Of a stretch of 64,000 nt of DNA, positions 42,901 through 52,649 are shown piece by piece (position 1 is the stretch's first letter; each line of letters begins with the position of its first letter). Below the pieces are notes generated by a model. That model ran no database searches. It was not told the origin of the DNA and was given only the letters and a program-made list of their open reading frames with translations. Origin of the DNA: Cristatella mucedo (Eukaryota; Bryozoa; Phylactolaemata; Cristatellidae); contig WPIO01000024.1 in the NCBI GenBank assembly GCA_009760855.2, forward strand, positions 922,501-986,500, read 5' to 3'. Both the position numbers and the translations under genes were made by a program.

Positions 42901-45900
42901 TCGTAGAGCAAAGTGTTCTAGTACTGCCACATGCTCAGAGTTTCGTACGAGTAGCAGTTTAGTTTTATCTCGTTCAGTGTAAGGAAAATTTCTTAAATCC
43001 AAAATTTAATGTCTGCAAGGCAAGCATTCAGTTTATTAGTCGCTGCAGCAGATTCAGACAATTTAAACAAGAAGTATAGCTGACTATTGTCAGCACAAAA
43101 GTGATAGATTCCATGGTCCTCCAAATCACTTTTCCCAAACGTCCAGTATAAATTAAGAACACAGGAAAAGAACCGAGGAGTGACCCTTCGGGACTCCATA
43201 TGTGACTGGTTTGGTGAATGAGACCCAATCGCACACGACACGGATTGAACAGGATCGGACTAGTACGATTCGGAGCGCACCGGTGCCTCGTCTGCCAGGC
43301 CGATAGTTGTTCCCAATAGTTCAAGAAGGATATCGTGATCAATAGTGTCGAAGGCAGTTGGTATATCTAGAAGCGCTAGGGCACGTGATATTACCATCAT
43401 TGTTGCTGCATAGGCTGCCATTGGCTAAATGAAGGACAGCTGCTTCAGTGGAGTGCCGCCGCTGGAATCCCTATGGAAATTTTTCTAAAAATTGATTTTT
43501 TTTCAAAGTGTGCTTCAAGCTGATTGGCCACAATTTTTCCAAGAAACTTTGACAAAAGAGGAAGCAAAATAACTGGGCGACGCTTGGCAAAGACCTCTGA
43601 ATCGAATCCAGGATTTTAAGTATCGGTCTAACGATGGCCGATTCCGAGGACTTGGGTACAACCCCGTTTTCCGAGAGAAGCATTAAAAAATATCAGTTGT
43701 GGCTGGGCTAAGTATGTCTGCGAGTAAAGACCACAGAGGGGGTGGTATAGGATCTTCAGAAGACGAACCCTTTTTTGCTAGACTTTATTAACCTAGCCAC
43801 ATCGCACGCAGAAACCACGGGAAAATTACTTAAGGAAAATCGCAGGTTGCAACTCAACAATTGCTTTAGTCAGAGGGGGCCTTGTGAAGGCGCGAATATG
43901 AATATATTTGTTTCAGTGAAGAAGGCTGAAAAGGTTTTGTCTGAGCCGTTAATATCTGGGTAGTGAGACCTCTCAAAATTGACTAGCAAATCGTTTACCA
44001 TCCGATAAATCTGTTTTGAGTCCTACTCTTACCGGTCGGACTTCAGTTTTCTAGTAAAAAAAGAAGCTCTGGCGTTTTTTTAAGCTTTCGCGTGTACACT
44101 TGGAGTAAATCTTTGAAATTAGCTGTGGACGGAAGTGAAGCCTGTCAGGGTAGCGTTGGTAATAGTCAGCTGTAGGGTGCCGCAAGACTTCATTCGAAGT
44201 CACCATTCCTGAAGTCGTTGTACATTCACAGCGGTACAGACTCTGGGGAGGGTGGCTCTAAATCTAGAGCGCAAGTTACTTGTTAGGTTTGATGTTTTAC
44301 TCTAAGGTTGGCTGGTCTACCCGGCTAGTTTGAGAGTCTCAGAGGAATGCCAGAAGAGAGATCTGGCTGAAGTTGAGTTCTTTTAGCCCGGTGTTTATAT
44401 CTGCATAGTCATCCTGGCAATGGCCGCCTAAAGTATAAAAAGACGAAATCTTATGCTACGGTTGTATTATATTATGTAACCCACACTGGGCAGCTACAAA
44501 TCGAATCTTCTCAGAAGAAGGAAAGCGGATGGAGAGCTAGAGCAGTCTTCCTAGACTCGGGGACAAACTTCGAGATGAAGTCAGAAACGGGAGAGTGCAG
44601 ATAGAGAAACAGACCGGAAGAGAAGGTGGGTCGAGAGGCCAACGGAAATGCTACCGTGAGGATGGACTCTGACCTTGTCTATCTAGCTTGCAAAAGGTTA
44701 AAAGAAACAATTTTCTAAATCCGACTTCTTGATATTGGCGCTGACCCCGAAATGGTTAAATATATTCTTGGTGGCCGACGTCAGCATTTTTTTAGTGTTC
44801 ATCTGTAATTCAACTGTATAGAATGTAGTTTGGCCATTGCTAAGGTAAATGAGTTTTTTGATCAACAGCCTTGGTGTGCCAATCGACGTACAGTCAGTCG
44901 TAATTTTGCGTATTGTGTTGCATGCTAACGCTAATTAGTCCCGGCTAGCTAAACCTCTTGTGATAAAGCACGGGAAATCTGGGCAAGGCTGGGCTGGGCT
45001 GAGCATTGCCCAGATGCCAGGAGGACAAGTTTCTACACGACCATGTGGAGATAAGCAGACGTAGGCTCGAGCTCGAGGGGATAGTAAGCAATGTTGCTGC
45101 GAATAACAAAAGACTTGCGATTCGCAGACTAGTTCGATACCGAACGAGATAGACACAGTGGAGAGAAAGAAATTCGCACGTTTTCAGACGTAAACAGAGT
45201 CTCAACTGCCGAATCGCGCCTTTCTCTCCAAACTGCACTGGCTTCCTACTATGCAGTGCATCGACTTCATGCCACGTCACTCATTTTTAGATTTCTATAT
45301 TCCCGCGCTCAGCCTATCGATCTGAAATAATCACTCGGCGGAAGGTCGCAGCACCCACCCCTCTTATTCGTGTCAATTTGTTGCTCCTTTAATTAAGCTC
45401 AGATCCTTTGACGACAGCGTCTTCTGTTCCTGTTCTCTTAAATCCTGGAAATCGCTAGACTGACATGACAATAATAAAAATAAGAATAATGCGCTTGATA
45501 AAGCGCCCTCAGAGAACTTAATCTCTTTCTAGGCGCTGTACATTTGCTGCAAAGTGAAATGCAATTTAATGGTGAGTAAAATCATGCTTGAAAAACAAAC
45601 AAAATGAATAATATGGTTAGGGGTGACATGCACAGGGTCAGCATGCAAATGTGGTTAGTGGCAGGATGCACAGTGTCAGCACCCATAAGCACATCAAGGA
45701 CGAATCACAGGGACCCACTAAATGCTGTCCTAAATAGGTGTTTTTAAGTTCCTTTTAAATGTGGTCAGGTCAGTGGATGTTCTGACGCAGGTCGGGAGGG
45801 AGTTCCAGGCTTTGGGGGCATACGAACTAAATGCACGGTCTCCTAAGGATTTGAGGTACGAGGTATTCTAGACTGTTGGATTCCGAAAAGCGGTTGGTAC

Positions 45901-46581
45901 GATGCTTGGCCTGATGGGGGAGTAGATCCGAGAGATAGGCTGGAGCCATTGAATGAAGGGACCTAAAAGTGAGCGACAAAACCTTGAAGTCAATCCGTTG
46001 CTTGACTGGTAGCCAGTGCAGGTCGGCGAGAAGTGGTGTTATGTGGCAACTGCGACGCTCGTGACAGACAAGCCTAGCTCCAGAGTTTTGCACAAGCTGC
46101 AATCGCCTGATCGCACATGCTGGTAGGCCAGTAAGCAGAGAGTTGCAGAAGTCGAGATGGGATGTCACGAATGCATGGACCAACTTGGACGTGGTATCCT
46201 TATCTAAACAAGCCCGAATTTTAGCAATTTTATGAAGCTGAAAATAGGCAGATTTGACTGTGGAGCTGATATGATCGTCTAACGATAGGTTGACACCTAG
46301 ATTTCGAGCTGATATGGTGATATGATTTCTTTTGAATCTGCGTTTAAGTGCCTAAAATGAGATTTTATTTACCTTAGGGTGCTTGTTTAATTGATTATTT
46401 GAGCATTATTAACAACTAAAACCAACACTTACGTGAAAGTGGGGAGCAATAATCTACACCGCACTGGCAGGGCCCAGCGGTTAAGGTGCTCGCCCCGAAT
46501 CAAGGTCAAGGTGAATATATTTTATGACCGAGATGGTGGGCTCGAGCCCCTTGGCATATGTATAGCTCTTCAATAAAGTTT

Positions 46582-46639
<58 letters not shown>

Positions 46640-47237
46640 GGCGCTAAACAAATGAGATATATACTTTTTTTTAGCACACTGGCTACAGCTGTTCATCAGG
46701 GGCACCTACATATCGTGGATAAGTCGAAGTCCCCAGATTAGAGTACGGCTGAACGTGAGCACTTAAGGAGTCAGGCTTTCGCCGGGCCCTGACAGTCGGT
46801 GATCCAAAGACAGGAGAACAAGCTCGCAGATCGGGCACAGATCTCGCACAAATCGATTCCAGGTATGCACCTGCTGGATACTCGAAGGCCGCACCTCGCG
46901 GACGCATTCATTAAGGCATACTTCGCCTTGACATGCACTTACCGAAGCGCTGCCGGATGTCATCGGTCAGAAGCGCCTGCATGCCCTCATAGAAAGCCTG
47001 AACGCTAGCCGACCAGTCATCGACTGGCAGATTTAATGGGATCATGTCCTTGAATCGCTTCAACGCATCCAGAATCCGGCGTCGGAGGCTTGACGCTAGT
47101 CTCTGGTCGAGCGACTGCAGGCTGGTCAACAGTTCAGCGCCTGCAGTGACGGGCAGCTCGGGCTGCCTCGTGGCGGCGTCGCTTCTTGGCTCCTCGTGGA
47201 GCGCCCTCTGTAGGAGTCGCGACAGAAGAATAGGCAT
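33500..47237 (-). CDS. RABGEF1: Rab5 guanine-nucleotide exchange factor, Rabex-5 type (VPS9 domain), 5 exons
   Basis: Exons on the minus strand: 47237-46943, 40540-40402, 38095-37998, 36974-36697, 33964-33500; 1275 nt, 424 aa, all GT-AG with matching phases. Rabex-5 activates Rab5 on early endosomes by nucleotide exchange. The order matches the human protein: helical bundle (ILDALKRFKDM), VERFVMRMIYATVFCP, LRWIT, then VPS9 with SADDFLP, LQSNINYVARF, GYYFTSL and KLDADSLNLS. Asp224, Pro228, Tyr265 and Thr268 sit at the spacing of the human catalytic residues D313, P317, Y354 and T357. The C-terminus is Arg/Gln-rich then Ala/Ser-rich, and shorter than in human (491 aa). No A20 zinc finger is visible; it may lie in an unidentified upstream exon or be absent. 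Exon 1 could be internal: acceptor-like AGs end just before 47237 (tttatag) and 47207 (cctacag), both in phase 0. Confidence 0.92.
34318..34412. repeat. (CCCTG/CCCCTG)n minisatellite in a RABGEF1 intron
   Basis: A run of CCCTG and CCCCTG units with minor variation. It is transcribed as G-rich CAGGG repeats in the RABGEF1 sense strand. Confidence 0.9.
34690..34975 (+). mobile_element. LINE-B 3' end
   Basis: Starts in the last ORF2 codons (CNDNYSPAADYG), then the 3' region nearly identical to 8480-8740. The tail is degenerate (cacattacgttaaattac). It shows the empty site of the MITE at 31432. Confidence 0.85.
35640..35664. repeat. (GAGC)n microsatellite
   Basis: Six GAGC units in a RABGEF1 intron. 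Confidence 0.9.
36697..36974 (-). CDS. RABGEF1: RABGEF1 exon 4, VPS9 catalytic core
   Basis: Acceptor ttctcttgcag, donor GTAAGG, phase 1 to phase 0. It encodes KSPIDKLESIV, SSADDFLPAFIYVVIRAG, QLQSNINYVARFANPSYL and GYYFTSL. All four residues known to be needed for Rab5 exchange in Rabex-5 are present. Confidence 0.96.
37378..37460 (+). mobile_element. Degenerate LINE-A solo tail
   Basis: tatgtaaagtgcccggaaag, agctttagatctcc, then a degenerate (ATT)n end. Confidence 0.6.
37998..38095 (-). CDS. RABGEF1: RABGEF1 exon 3 (98 nt)
   Basis: Acceptor tgctttag, donor GTAAAT, phase 2 to phase 1. It encodes RRLRWITAHHLDACI then EGDASVRESLEAAYA, matching the human stretch around IRALRWVTPQML. It has no ORF-length signal of its own; motif, splice sites and phase all agree. 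Confidence 0.9.
38305..38479 (-). mobile_element. SINE-1 copy with target-site duplications
   Basis: Complete minus-strand copy: tRNA head with B box (gggttcgaattctt), body, and 3' end gaggctgttaaattagcttt plus a T-run. It is flanked by the 9 bp direct repeat CTGTTATAT (38296-38304 and 38480-38488), which defines both ends. It lies in a RABGEF1 intron. Confidence 0.88.
39728..39925 (-). mobile_element. LINE-A 3' end
   Basis: Minus-strand (ATT)n tail, a tail block (tgcctagtgagagattcagt) and a partial 3' UTR with deletions. Confidence 0.7.
39961..40218 (+). mobile_element. SINE-1 copy interrupted by a LINE-A tail
   Basis: Plus-strand head (gatggcacactaggtaaggt), B box (aggttcgaatcctg) and body to gctatgcaaaa. 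LINE-A tail and (ATT)n occupy about 40108-40188. The SINE-1 3' end aaaagaggctgttaaatcag then resumes. Confidence 0.8.
40108..40188 (+). mobile_element. LINE-A solo tail nested in SINE-1
   Basis: gcaaatgtaaagcgcctaga, cagagattgagttctctgag and ggcgctttatc plus an ATT-rich end. The flanking aaaa on both sides may be a short target duplication. Confidence 0.75.
40402..40540 (-). CDS. RABGEF1: RABGEF1 exon 2 (helical bundle/VPS9 junction)
   Basis: Acceptor gtgctcacag, donor GTGAGA, 139 nt, phase 1 to phase 2. It encodes FAPMSKELLQSLMEQVERFV and YATVFCPADCSDREDDLSLL, colinear with the human Rabex-5 segment containing YVFCPETTDDEKKDLA. Confidence 0.93.
40985..41185 (+). mobile_element. LINE-A 3' UTR and tail
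   Basis: The TGCATGCTGACCCTGTGCAT-type 3' UTR, conserved tail block and (ATT)n on the plus strand, in a RABGEF1 intron. Confidence 0.8.
41605..41720 (-). mobile_element. LINE-A 3' tail
   Basis: Minus-strand tail (gcttagaaagagattgagat) with short 3' UTR remains. Confidence 0.65.
41755..42085 (+). mobile_element. LINE-A 3' end, opposite orientation to its neighbour
   Basis: Begins at the ORF2 C-terminus (ttgacgacattcaaaaaagc), then the full 3' UTR and a degenerate tail block with ttgttattac. Confidence 0.7.
42134..44480 (-). mobile_element. LINE-B copy, decayed, with nested SINE-2
   Basis: The minus-strand frame 42993-43241 contains LFKLSESAAATNKLNACLAD, matching [19 protein letters not shown] of the 30.5 kb copy, and a mutated YADD (CADNSQLYF). 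ORF2 C-terminal traces lie at 42170-42470. The part above about 43965 is less certain. It lies in the largest RABGEF1 intron. Confidence 0.7.
42455..42597 (+). mobile_element. SINE-2 copy (tRNA-derived head, LINE-A-like tail)
   Basis: Head ggtccagcgattaaggtgtc with B-box-like ggcttgagcccc. It is followed by gaatagagattgatttacct, gcggtatgcaaatgaatt and ATT repeats, which resemble the LINE-A tail. LINE-B sequence continues on both sides. Confidence 0.7.
45470..46320 (-). mobile_element. LINE-A copy, ORF2 C-terminus to tail
   Basis: The minus-strand frame 45827-46183 encodes [40 protein letters not shown] and [15 protein letters not shown]. The 3' UTR and tail are intact. It lies in a RABGEF1 intron and is nearly identical to the 25.3 and 51.3 kb copies. 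Confidence 0.88.
46463..46582 (+). mobile_element. SINE-2 copy with CT-expanded tail
   Basis: Head gcccagcggttaaggtgctc and B box ggctcgagcccc as in 42455. After caataaagtttg the tail position is occupied by (CT)n, then ggggcgctaaacaaatgag, the end of a LINE-A-like tail. Confidence 0.65.
46583..46637. repeat. (CT)n microsatellite
   Basis: About 27 CT units, positioned where the SINE-2/LINE-A tail has ttctctgagg. Confidence 0.95.
46943..47237 (-). CDS. RABGEF1: RABGEF1 exon with start of helical bundle
   Basis: The frame is open from Met at 47237 to donor GTAAGT and leaves in phase 1. It encodes RRRILDALKRFKDMIPLNLP and VQAFYEGMQALLTDDIRQRFG, aligning with the Rabex-5 segment that carries FLKTFHKTG and AQDFYHNVAERM. 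LLQRALHEEP near the start may be the end of the ubiquitin-binding MIU helix. The true translation start is uncertain. Confidence 0.85.
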
Positions 47238-48849
47238 CTATAAAGTAAAGTCGTTTGCTGAGGAGTCGTGGGATAGCTAAAGCATTAGGAAGCAGGCTAA
47301 AAAACTTTTCATTTGTATACGATGGACTGCGAATTTGCAGATGTAATTCGATTGGGCATGCTAATTTGCAAACATAATCCGATCAAGCATGCAATCGTAG
47401 TAATAATAAGCCTTGGGTATAACAGCGAGTGAGAGAACCTATGTATCTATCCATGCTCACGTATACCGTATGTAAGACACGGATGTGGACGGTGCAGATG
47501 TGGAGAGACAGCACGAAATTATCCAATACGACTGACGCATCAGCTCAACGCCTGCACCTTCGTTATTATCAGCGCCAAGTACGGAAGCACATCCGGTCAT
47601 GCAGCATCCCCATATTTTATAATACCGGATTAGGGGATAAGTGAAGGTCTGCGCTCCGTTAGCGGGCTGCTTGTGATCAAGCAACCAGAGGGCACCACGA
47701 GGCACTATACGCTTTCTGCGATATGTCAACAGTATGCTACCAGGGGTGGGGGGTCCAGGCATGTGAGCTACATAACATGGGTCTGCTTGTGAGTTCAATA
47801 ACCTAAGGCCTTCGGCTGCACACGTGGGCAAAAAAGGGAGATAGAGAGGTGTATAGCACCAGAGGCAAATGTTTACCCGGACGAGCTAGGAGAATACAGC
47901 AGCCGCGAGCAGCAGCTGGACTAGTGCAGCATGCTCTCCGGGCATCAGATCAAACAGAAAGCAATCAACGGCTGCACACACACGATGCGATAGCACAACA
48001 GTGCGGTGATACCTACGACCAACGACCGACTATCCATGACCAATCCGAGGAGTCTGCACCGTCTGCCTGAGGCTGGCAGTTACCAGGCAGCACTGTCGGT
48101 GCAGTACAGTTGCAGCTGCGACACGCACACAAAAACTTCCGGGCAAACGAACAGAAACGGGAATTGGAGCAATCAATCACTTGAATGAAGTGGCCATGTC
48201 ACGTTCACTTCGTCCGCCGCTTTGAATCCAGGCAGCTATGCGTCAGTATACACGGCTATACACAGCTATACCTTAGTATACACAGCTAAACGCGTCAGTA
48301 AAGTACCGAGTGCGTCGTTACATGAAGTAACATATTGGCACTGAATGATGACCAGCTAGAATTAATTCTGAGGTACGTGCTAATTTTTTGAAATTGCAAT
48401 TCAGACACTCTGGTGCCATTAATCACTTACGTTAGCTGCTGTAGCCGCTTGGCAATATCTGAAGTGACCGCGGGACTGAGCGCTAGGCTATTGCACACTA
48501 GTTTGATGCTCGGCAATCAATACTACGGCAGCAAGTGCATGATAGTGGTGTGCTACACAGAGAGTTCAGCCTCGCTAAGACACCGCGGTTGATGTTCGCC
48601 ATAAAGTACGGTCTCGGGTAGACAAGTAATGGGGCTATGACTGCTACGGGTGTTGTCAGCAGCCGCGCTATGGGTTACTGACGGTTTGACTCTCTGCTTA
48701 CGAAGTCCATGACGAGAGATCTAACCACAACTAGTATGCAGAGCTACCGCTCAAAAAGACCAAAGCACTGAATACAGGACACCCTTCTTAATTCGTACTA
48801 GAACCTAAGGCTGGTGAAACCCTCGGCAATCAGCTCTTTGTCTCTGCCC
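47238..48849. other. Upstream flank or first intron of RABGEF1; no exon recognised
   Basis: I searched the minus strand for the C-x(2-4)-C-x(11)-C-x2-C A20 zinc-finger pattern expected just upstream of the helical bundle and saw none. No other domain or repeat recognised. Confidence 0.4.
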
Positions 48850-48881
48850 TCTCTCTCTCTCTCTCTCCGTCCCTCTTTATG

Positions 48882-48922
48882 TGTATATATATATATCCAG
48901 TATATATATATATATATATCCA

Positions 48923-48968
<46 letters not shown>

Positions 48969-48995
48969 AGTATATATATATATATAAATATATAT
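48882..48995. repeat. (AT)n microsatellite with periodic TATCCAGTAT interruptions
   Basis: AT tracts broken three times by the same ccag interruption, which suggests array growth by segment duplication. A (CT)n run (48850-48867) precedes it. Confidence 0.9.
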
Positions 48996-49204
48996 TTGCA
49001 TGTGTGTACATTGTGTAAGTATGTATACTATACATTAATAGATATCATATATAATAATATAATATAATATAGATATTATTGATATATAAACCTGTACAAA
49101 CGTGTATATTTACACAGCGTATATCTCCTATCTGCATACTAATCTACACACTCTCCATGTATCTATCCATCTCTCATCTGCCTCTCAACTCTTGTCTCTC
49201 GCTG

Positions 49205-50300
49205 TCTGTCTCTCGCTCTCTTTGTCTCTGTCTCTGTCTTTGTCTGTCTTTGTCTGTCTTTGTCTGTCTTTGTCCGTCTTTGTCTGTCTTTGTCTGTCTT
49301 TGTCTTTATCTGTCTGCCGGTCTGCCGGTCTTTGCCTGTCTTTGCCCGTCTGCCCGTCTTTGCCCGTCTTTGTCCGTCTTTGTTCCTCTTTGTCTGTCTT
49401 TGTCTTTGTCTGTCTTTGTCTGTCTTTGTCTGTCTTTCTGTCTTTGTCTGTCTTTGTCTGTGTCGGTCTTTGTCTGTCTTTGTCTTTGTCTGTCTGCCGG
49501 TCTGCCGGTCTTTGCCTGTCTTTGCCCGTCTGCCCGTATTTGCCCGTCTTTGTCCGTCTTTGTTCCTCTTTGTCTGTCTTTGTCTGTCTTTGTCTGTCTT
49601 TGTCTGTCTTTGTCTGTCTTTGTCTGTCTTTGTCTGTCTTTGTCTGTCTTTGTCTGTCTTTGTCCGTCTTTGTCCGTCTTTGTCCGTCTTTGTCCGTCTT
49701 TGTCCGTCTTTGTCCGTCTTTGTCTGTCTTTGTCTGTCTTTGTCTGTCTTTGTCTTTGTCTGTCTGCCGGTCTGCCGGTCTTTGCCTGTCTTTGCCCGTC
49801 TGCCCGTCTTTGCCCGTCTTTGCCCGTCTTTGCCCATCTTTGTCTGTCTTTGTCCGTCTTTGTCTGTCTTTGTCTTTGTCGGTCTTTGTCTGTCTTTGTC
49901 TGTCTTTGTCTGTCTTTGTCTGTCTTTGTCTGTCTTTGTCTGTCTTTCTGTCTTTGTCTGTCTTTGTCTGTCTTTCTGTCTTTGTCTGTCTTTGTCTGTC
50001 TTTCTGTCTTTGTCTGTCTTTGTCTGTGTCGGTCTTTGTCTGTCTTTGTCTGTCTTTGTCTGTCTTTCTGTCTTTGTCTGTCTTTGTCTGTCTTTGTCTG
50101 TCTTTGTCTTTGTCTTTGTCTTTGTCTTTGTCTTTGTCTTTGTCTTTGTGTCTTTGTCTGTGTCTTTGTGTCTTTGTGTCTTTGTCCGTCTTTGTCCGTA
50201 TTTGTCCGTCTTTATCCGTCTTTATCCGTCCTTGTCCGTCCTTGTCCGTCTTGTCCGTCTTTGTCTATCTTTGTCCGTCTTTGTCCGTCTCTGAGTGTGT
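49205..50300. repeat. TTTGTCTGTC decanucleotide minisatellite with higher-order blocks
   Basis: About 1.1 kb built from the 10-mer TTTGTCTGTC, with TTTGTCCGTC, TTTGCCCGTC and TTTGTC variants. A distinctive block with two tgccgg motifs recurs at 49311, 49491 and 49761, spaced 180 and 270 bp, multiples of 90. All frames stay open because the unit lacks stops; the long Leu/Ser/Val-rich ORFs here are not genes. Confidence 0.95.
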
Positions 50301-51270
50301 CTGTCTCTGTCACAGTGTGTCTGTCTGTTTGCTTGTATGTCTGTCTTTCTTTCTCTTATCTCTATCCCTCTTTCTCTCTCGCTCCCTCCACCTTTCTCCC
50401 ACTTAATTTTTTTAATTCATTTGAACACAAAAGTGGCCAAACCGCTTGCCAGCAACTTCCCAAGGTTTCATAGATGGACATTTCCTGAGTAAGGTCATTC
50501 TACCGCCGAAATTAAAAGAATGTCTCTAGCAATCCCAAGAGCGGTTATCGCATTTTCAGATACTACCGCAACGGCATCTCCGCGTGACGCGAGGCGACCG
50601 TCAGAAACGCTATCAACGTAAGAATGTAGTTTCGTCGTTCTGAGAAAGATTTTAGTGCGTAGGGGCGGTGGCTGAGCCAGGGGGAAGGCAGGGGGGGCAT
50701 TTGCCCTGCTCCCGCCCCTACAGAGGGGCAGCGACTTGGGCCCGCCCCTATCCATCCTACGCATTGACCGTCACACCAACTACAGTGTTTCATTAGTCGC
50801 AGGACTGGCCCCGTCTAGACGCCAATCTAGTGGGTCTTGCCCATAGATACACATAGAGATTGCGCACTTGCTCGCTCCGCCTTAATGAAAATCGCGGCTC
50901 CGCCTTTGTATGGCGGAAATAAGAGGGAGCGGCGTCGGAGGACGAAGAATGTAGACACACAGCGGATGCAGCATCCGCTGTATCTCCACCTAGAATTTTA
51001 CGAAGGCTTGCAGCCGTGTAAGCGTTTTCCATAGTACACCCAAGGCGTACTCGGCTTTATGTCTGCCTACGGTAGCCAATAAGCTCCTTCTCACGACAGT
51101 GAGAAATCAGTAAGCCGAGCCAAGTCCGGAAGGCGGTCGAGGAATTAAGTGGCATGGAAGTAGCCGCTTGGGACGGCTAGATAGGAAGTGCTTGAGTTGG
51201 CTGGCAGTAGGAGACTACGGCAGGCTGCGCGCGGTCACGTGCCTACAGAGCAATGCATCTATTACCAGTA

Positions 51271-52490
51271 TAATAATAATAATAATAATAATAATTCACT
51301 TTATAAAGCGCCTTCAGAGAACTCAATCTCTCTCTAGGCGCTCTACATTTGCTGTAAAGTGAAATGCAATTGAATGGTAAGTAAAATCATGCTTGAAAAA
51401 CAAACGAGATGAATAATATGGTTAGGGGTGACATGCACAGGGTCAGCATGCAAATGTGGTTAGTGGCAGCATGCACAGTGTCAGCACGCATAAGCACATC
51501 AAGAACGAATCACAGGGACCCACTAAATGCTGTCCTAAATAGGTGTTTTTAGGTTCCTTTTAAATTTGGTCAGGTCAGGGGATGTTTTGACGCATGTCGG
51601 GAGGGAGTTCCAGGCTGTGGGAGCATACGAGCTAAATGCACGGTCTCCAAAGGATTTAAGGTTTGTACGAGGTATTTCTAGACTGTTGGATTCCGAGAAG
51701 CGGGTGGTACGATGCTTGGCCTGATGGAGTAGTATATTTGACAGATAGGCTGGAGCCATAGAGTGAAGGGACCTAAAAGTGAGCGACAAAACCTTGAAGT
51801 CAATCCGTTGCTTGACTGGTAGCCAGTGCAGGTCGGCGAGAAGTGGAGTAATGTGGCAACTGCGACGCTCACGACAGACAAGCCTAGCTGCGGAGTTTTG
51901 CACCAGCTGCAATTGCCCGATCGCACATGCTGGTAGGCCAGTAAGCAGTGAGTTGCAGAAGTCGAGACGGGATGTCACGAATGCATGAACTAACTTTGAC
52001 GTGGTATCTTTATCTAAACAAGCCCGAATTTTAGCAATGTTATGAAGCTGAAAATAGGCGGATTTGACTGTGGAGCTGATATGGTCGTCTAACGAGAGGT
52101 CGCTTTGGAATATGACACCTAGATTCCGAGCCGATTCGACAAGGGATATGCTGGCAGAGCCAATTTTGAGAGTCAGCCTTTCCAATCTCTGGATCACACT
52201 GGGTTTGCCCATAACTAGTAAGTTAGTTTTATCATCGTTAAGTTTTAGAAAATTTGCTGCCATCCATGTGCGGATGTCATCAATGCATGCAGCTAGTGAG
52301 TTGAGAGAATTTGAGGTGCTCGAAGGCTGGGAGGGATCAAAGCAAAGGTACAACTGAGTGTCATCCGCATAGAAGTGAAAGCCTAGATTGTGCTTGGCAA
52401 TCACATCAGCAAGAGGCAGAGTATAAACCGTGAAAAGAACCGGACCTAGCACTGAGCCCTGAGGTACTCCATATTTCAGAGTATCTCACT
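51271..52490 (-). mobile_element. Best LINE-A copy: RT domain to (ATT)n tail
   Basis: The minus-strand frame 51535-52452 is open for 305 codons: [33 protein letters not shown] (catalytic YADD), [47 protein letters not shown] and the [14 protein letters not shown] end. This is the C-terminal two thirds of a CR1/L2-like ORF2, which copies its own RNA by target-primed reverse transcription. 5'-truncated within RT, so not autonomous. The intact frame and complete 3' UTR mark it as a recent insertion. Confidence 0.93.
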
Positions 52491-52519
52491 GATTCAAGAA
52501 ACCCGTAAGGACCGAACCA

Positions 52520-52605
52520 TGCCGTGCCTCCTTTACAGCATACGCAAAGTGCCTCGAAGATTTTTATTTCTCTGAAGATGCTATGCAAATTTATTAGTAT
52601 TCTTA
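52520..52605 (+). mobile_element. Degenerate LINE-A solo tail
   Basis: acagcatacgcaaagtgcct, tttatttctctgaagatgct and attagtattc; inverted relative to the adjoining LINE-A copy. Confidence 0.6.
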
Positions 52606-52649
52606 TCCTTATCAGCACTCGTTCGACCGTACAGGACATTAGTCGCCAT

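Noticed and set aside
49205-50300. CRISPR-like array
   Set aside because: The repeat units are contiguous with no unique spacers, and the host is a eukaryote.
49079-50473. Long open frames (464, 434 and 344 codons) rich in Leu/Ser/Val/Cys
   Set aside because: All three frames are open because the 10 bp unit TTTGTCTGTC has no stop; this is a minisatellite and not a coding gene.
50640-50790. Cys-rich MKHCSWCDGQC peptide as the missing A20 zinc finger
   Set aside because: Cysteine spacing does not fit C-x(2-4)-C-x11-C-x2-C, and the surrounding sequence is low in complexity.
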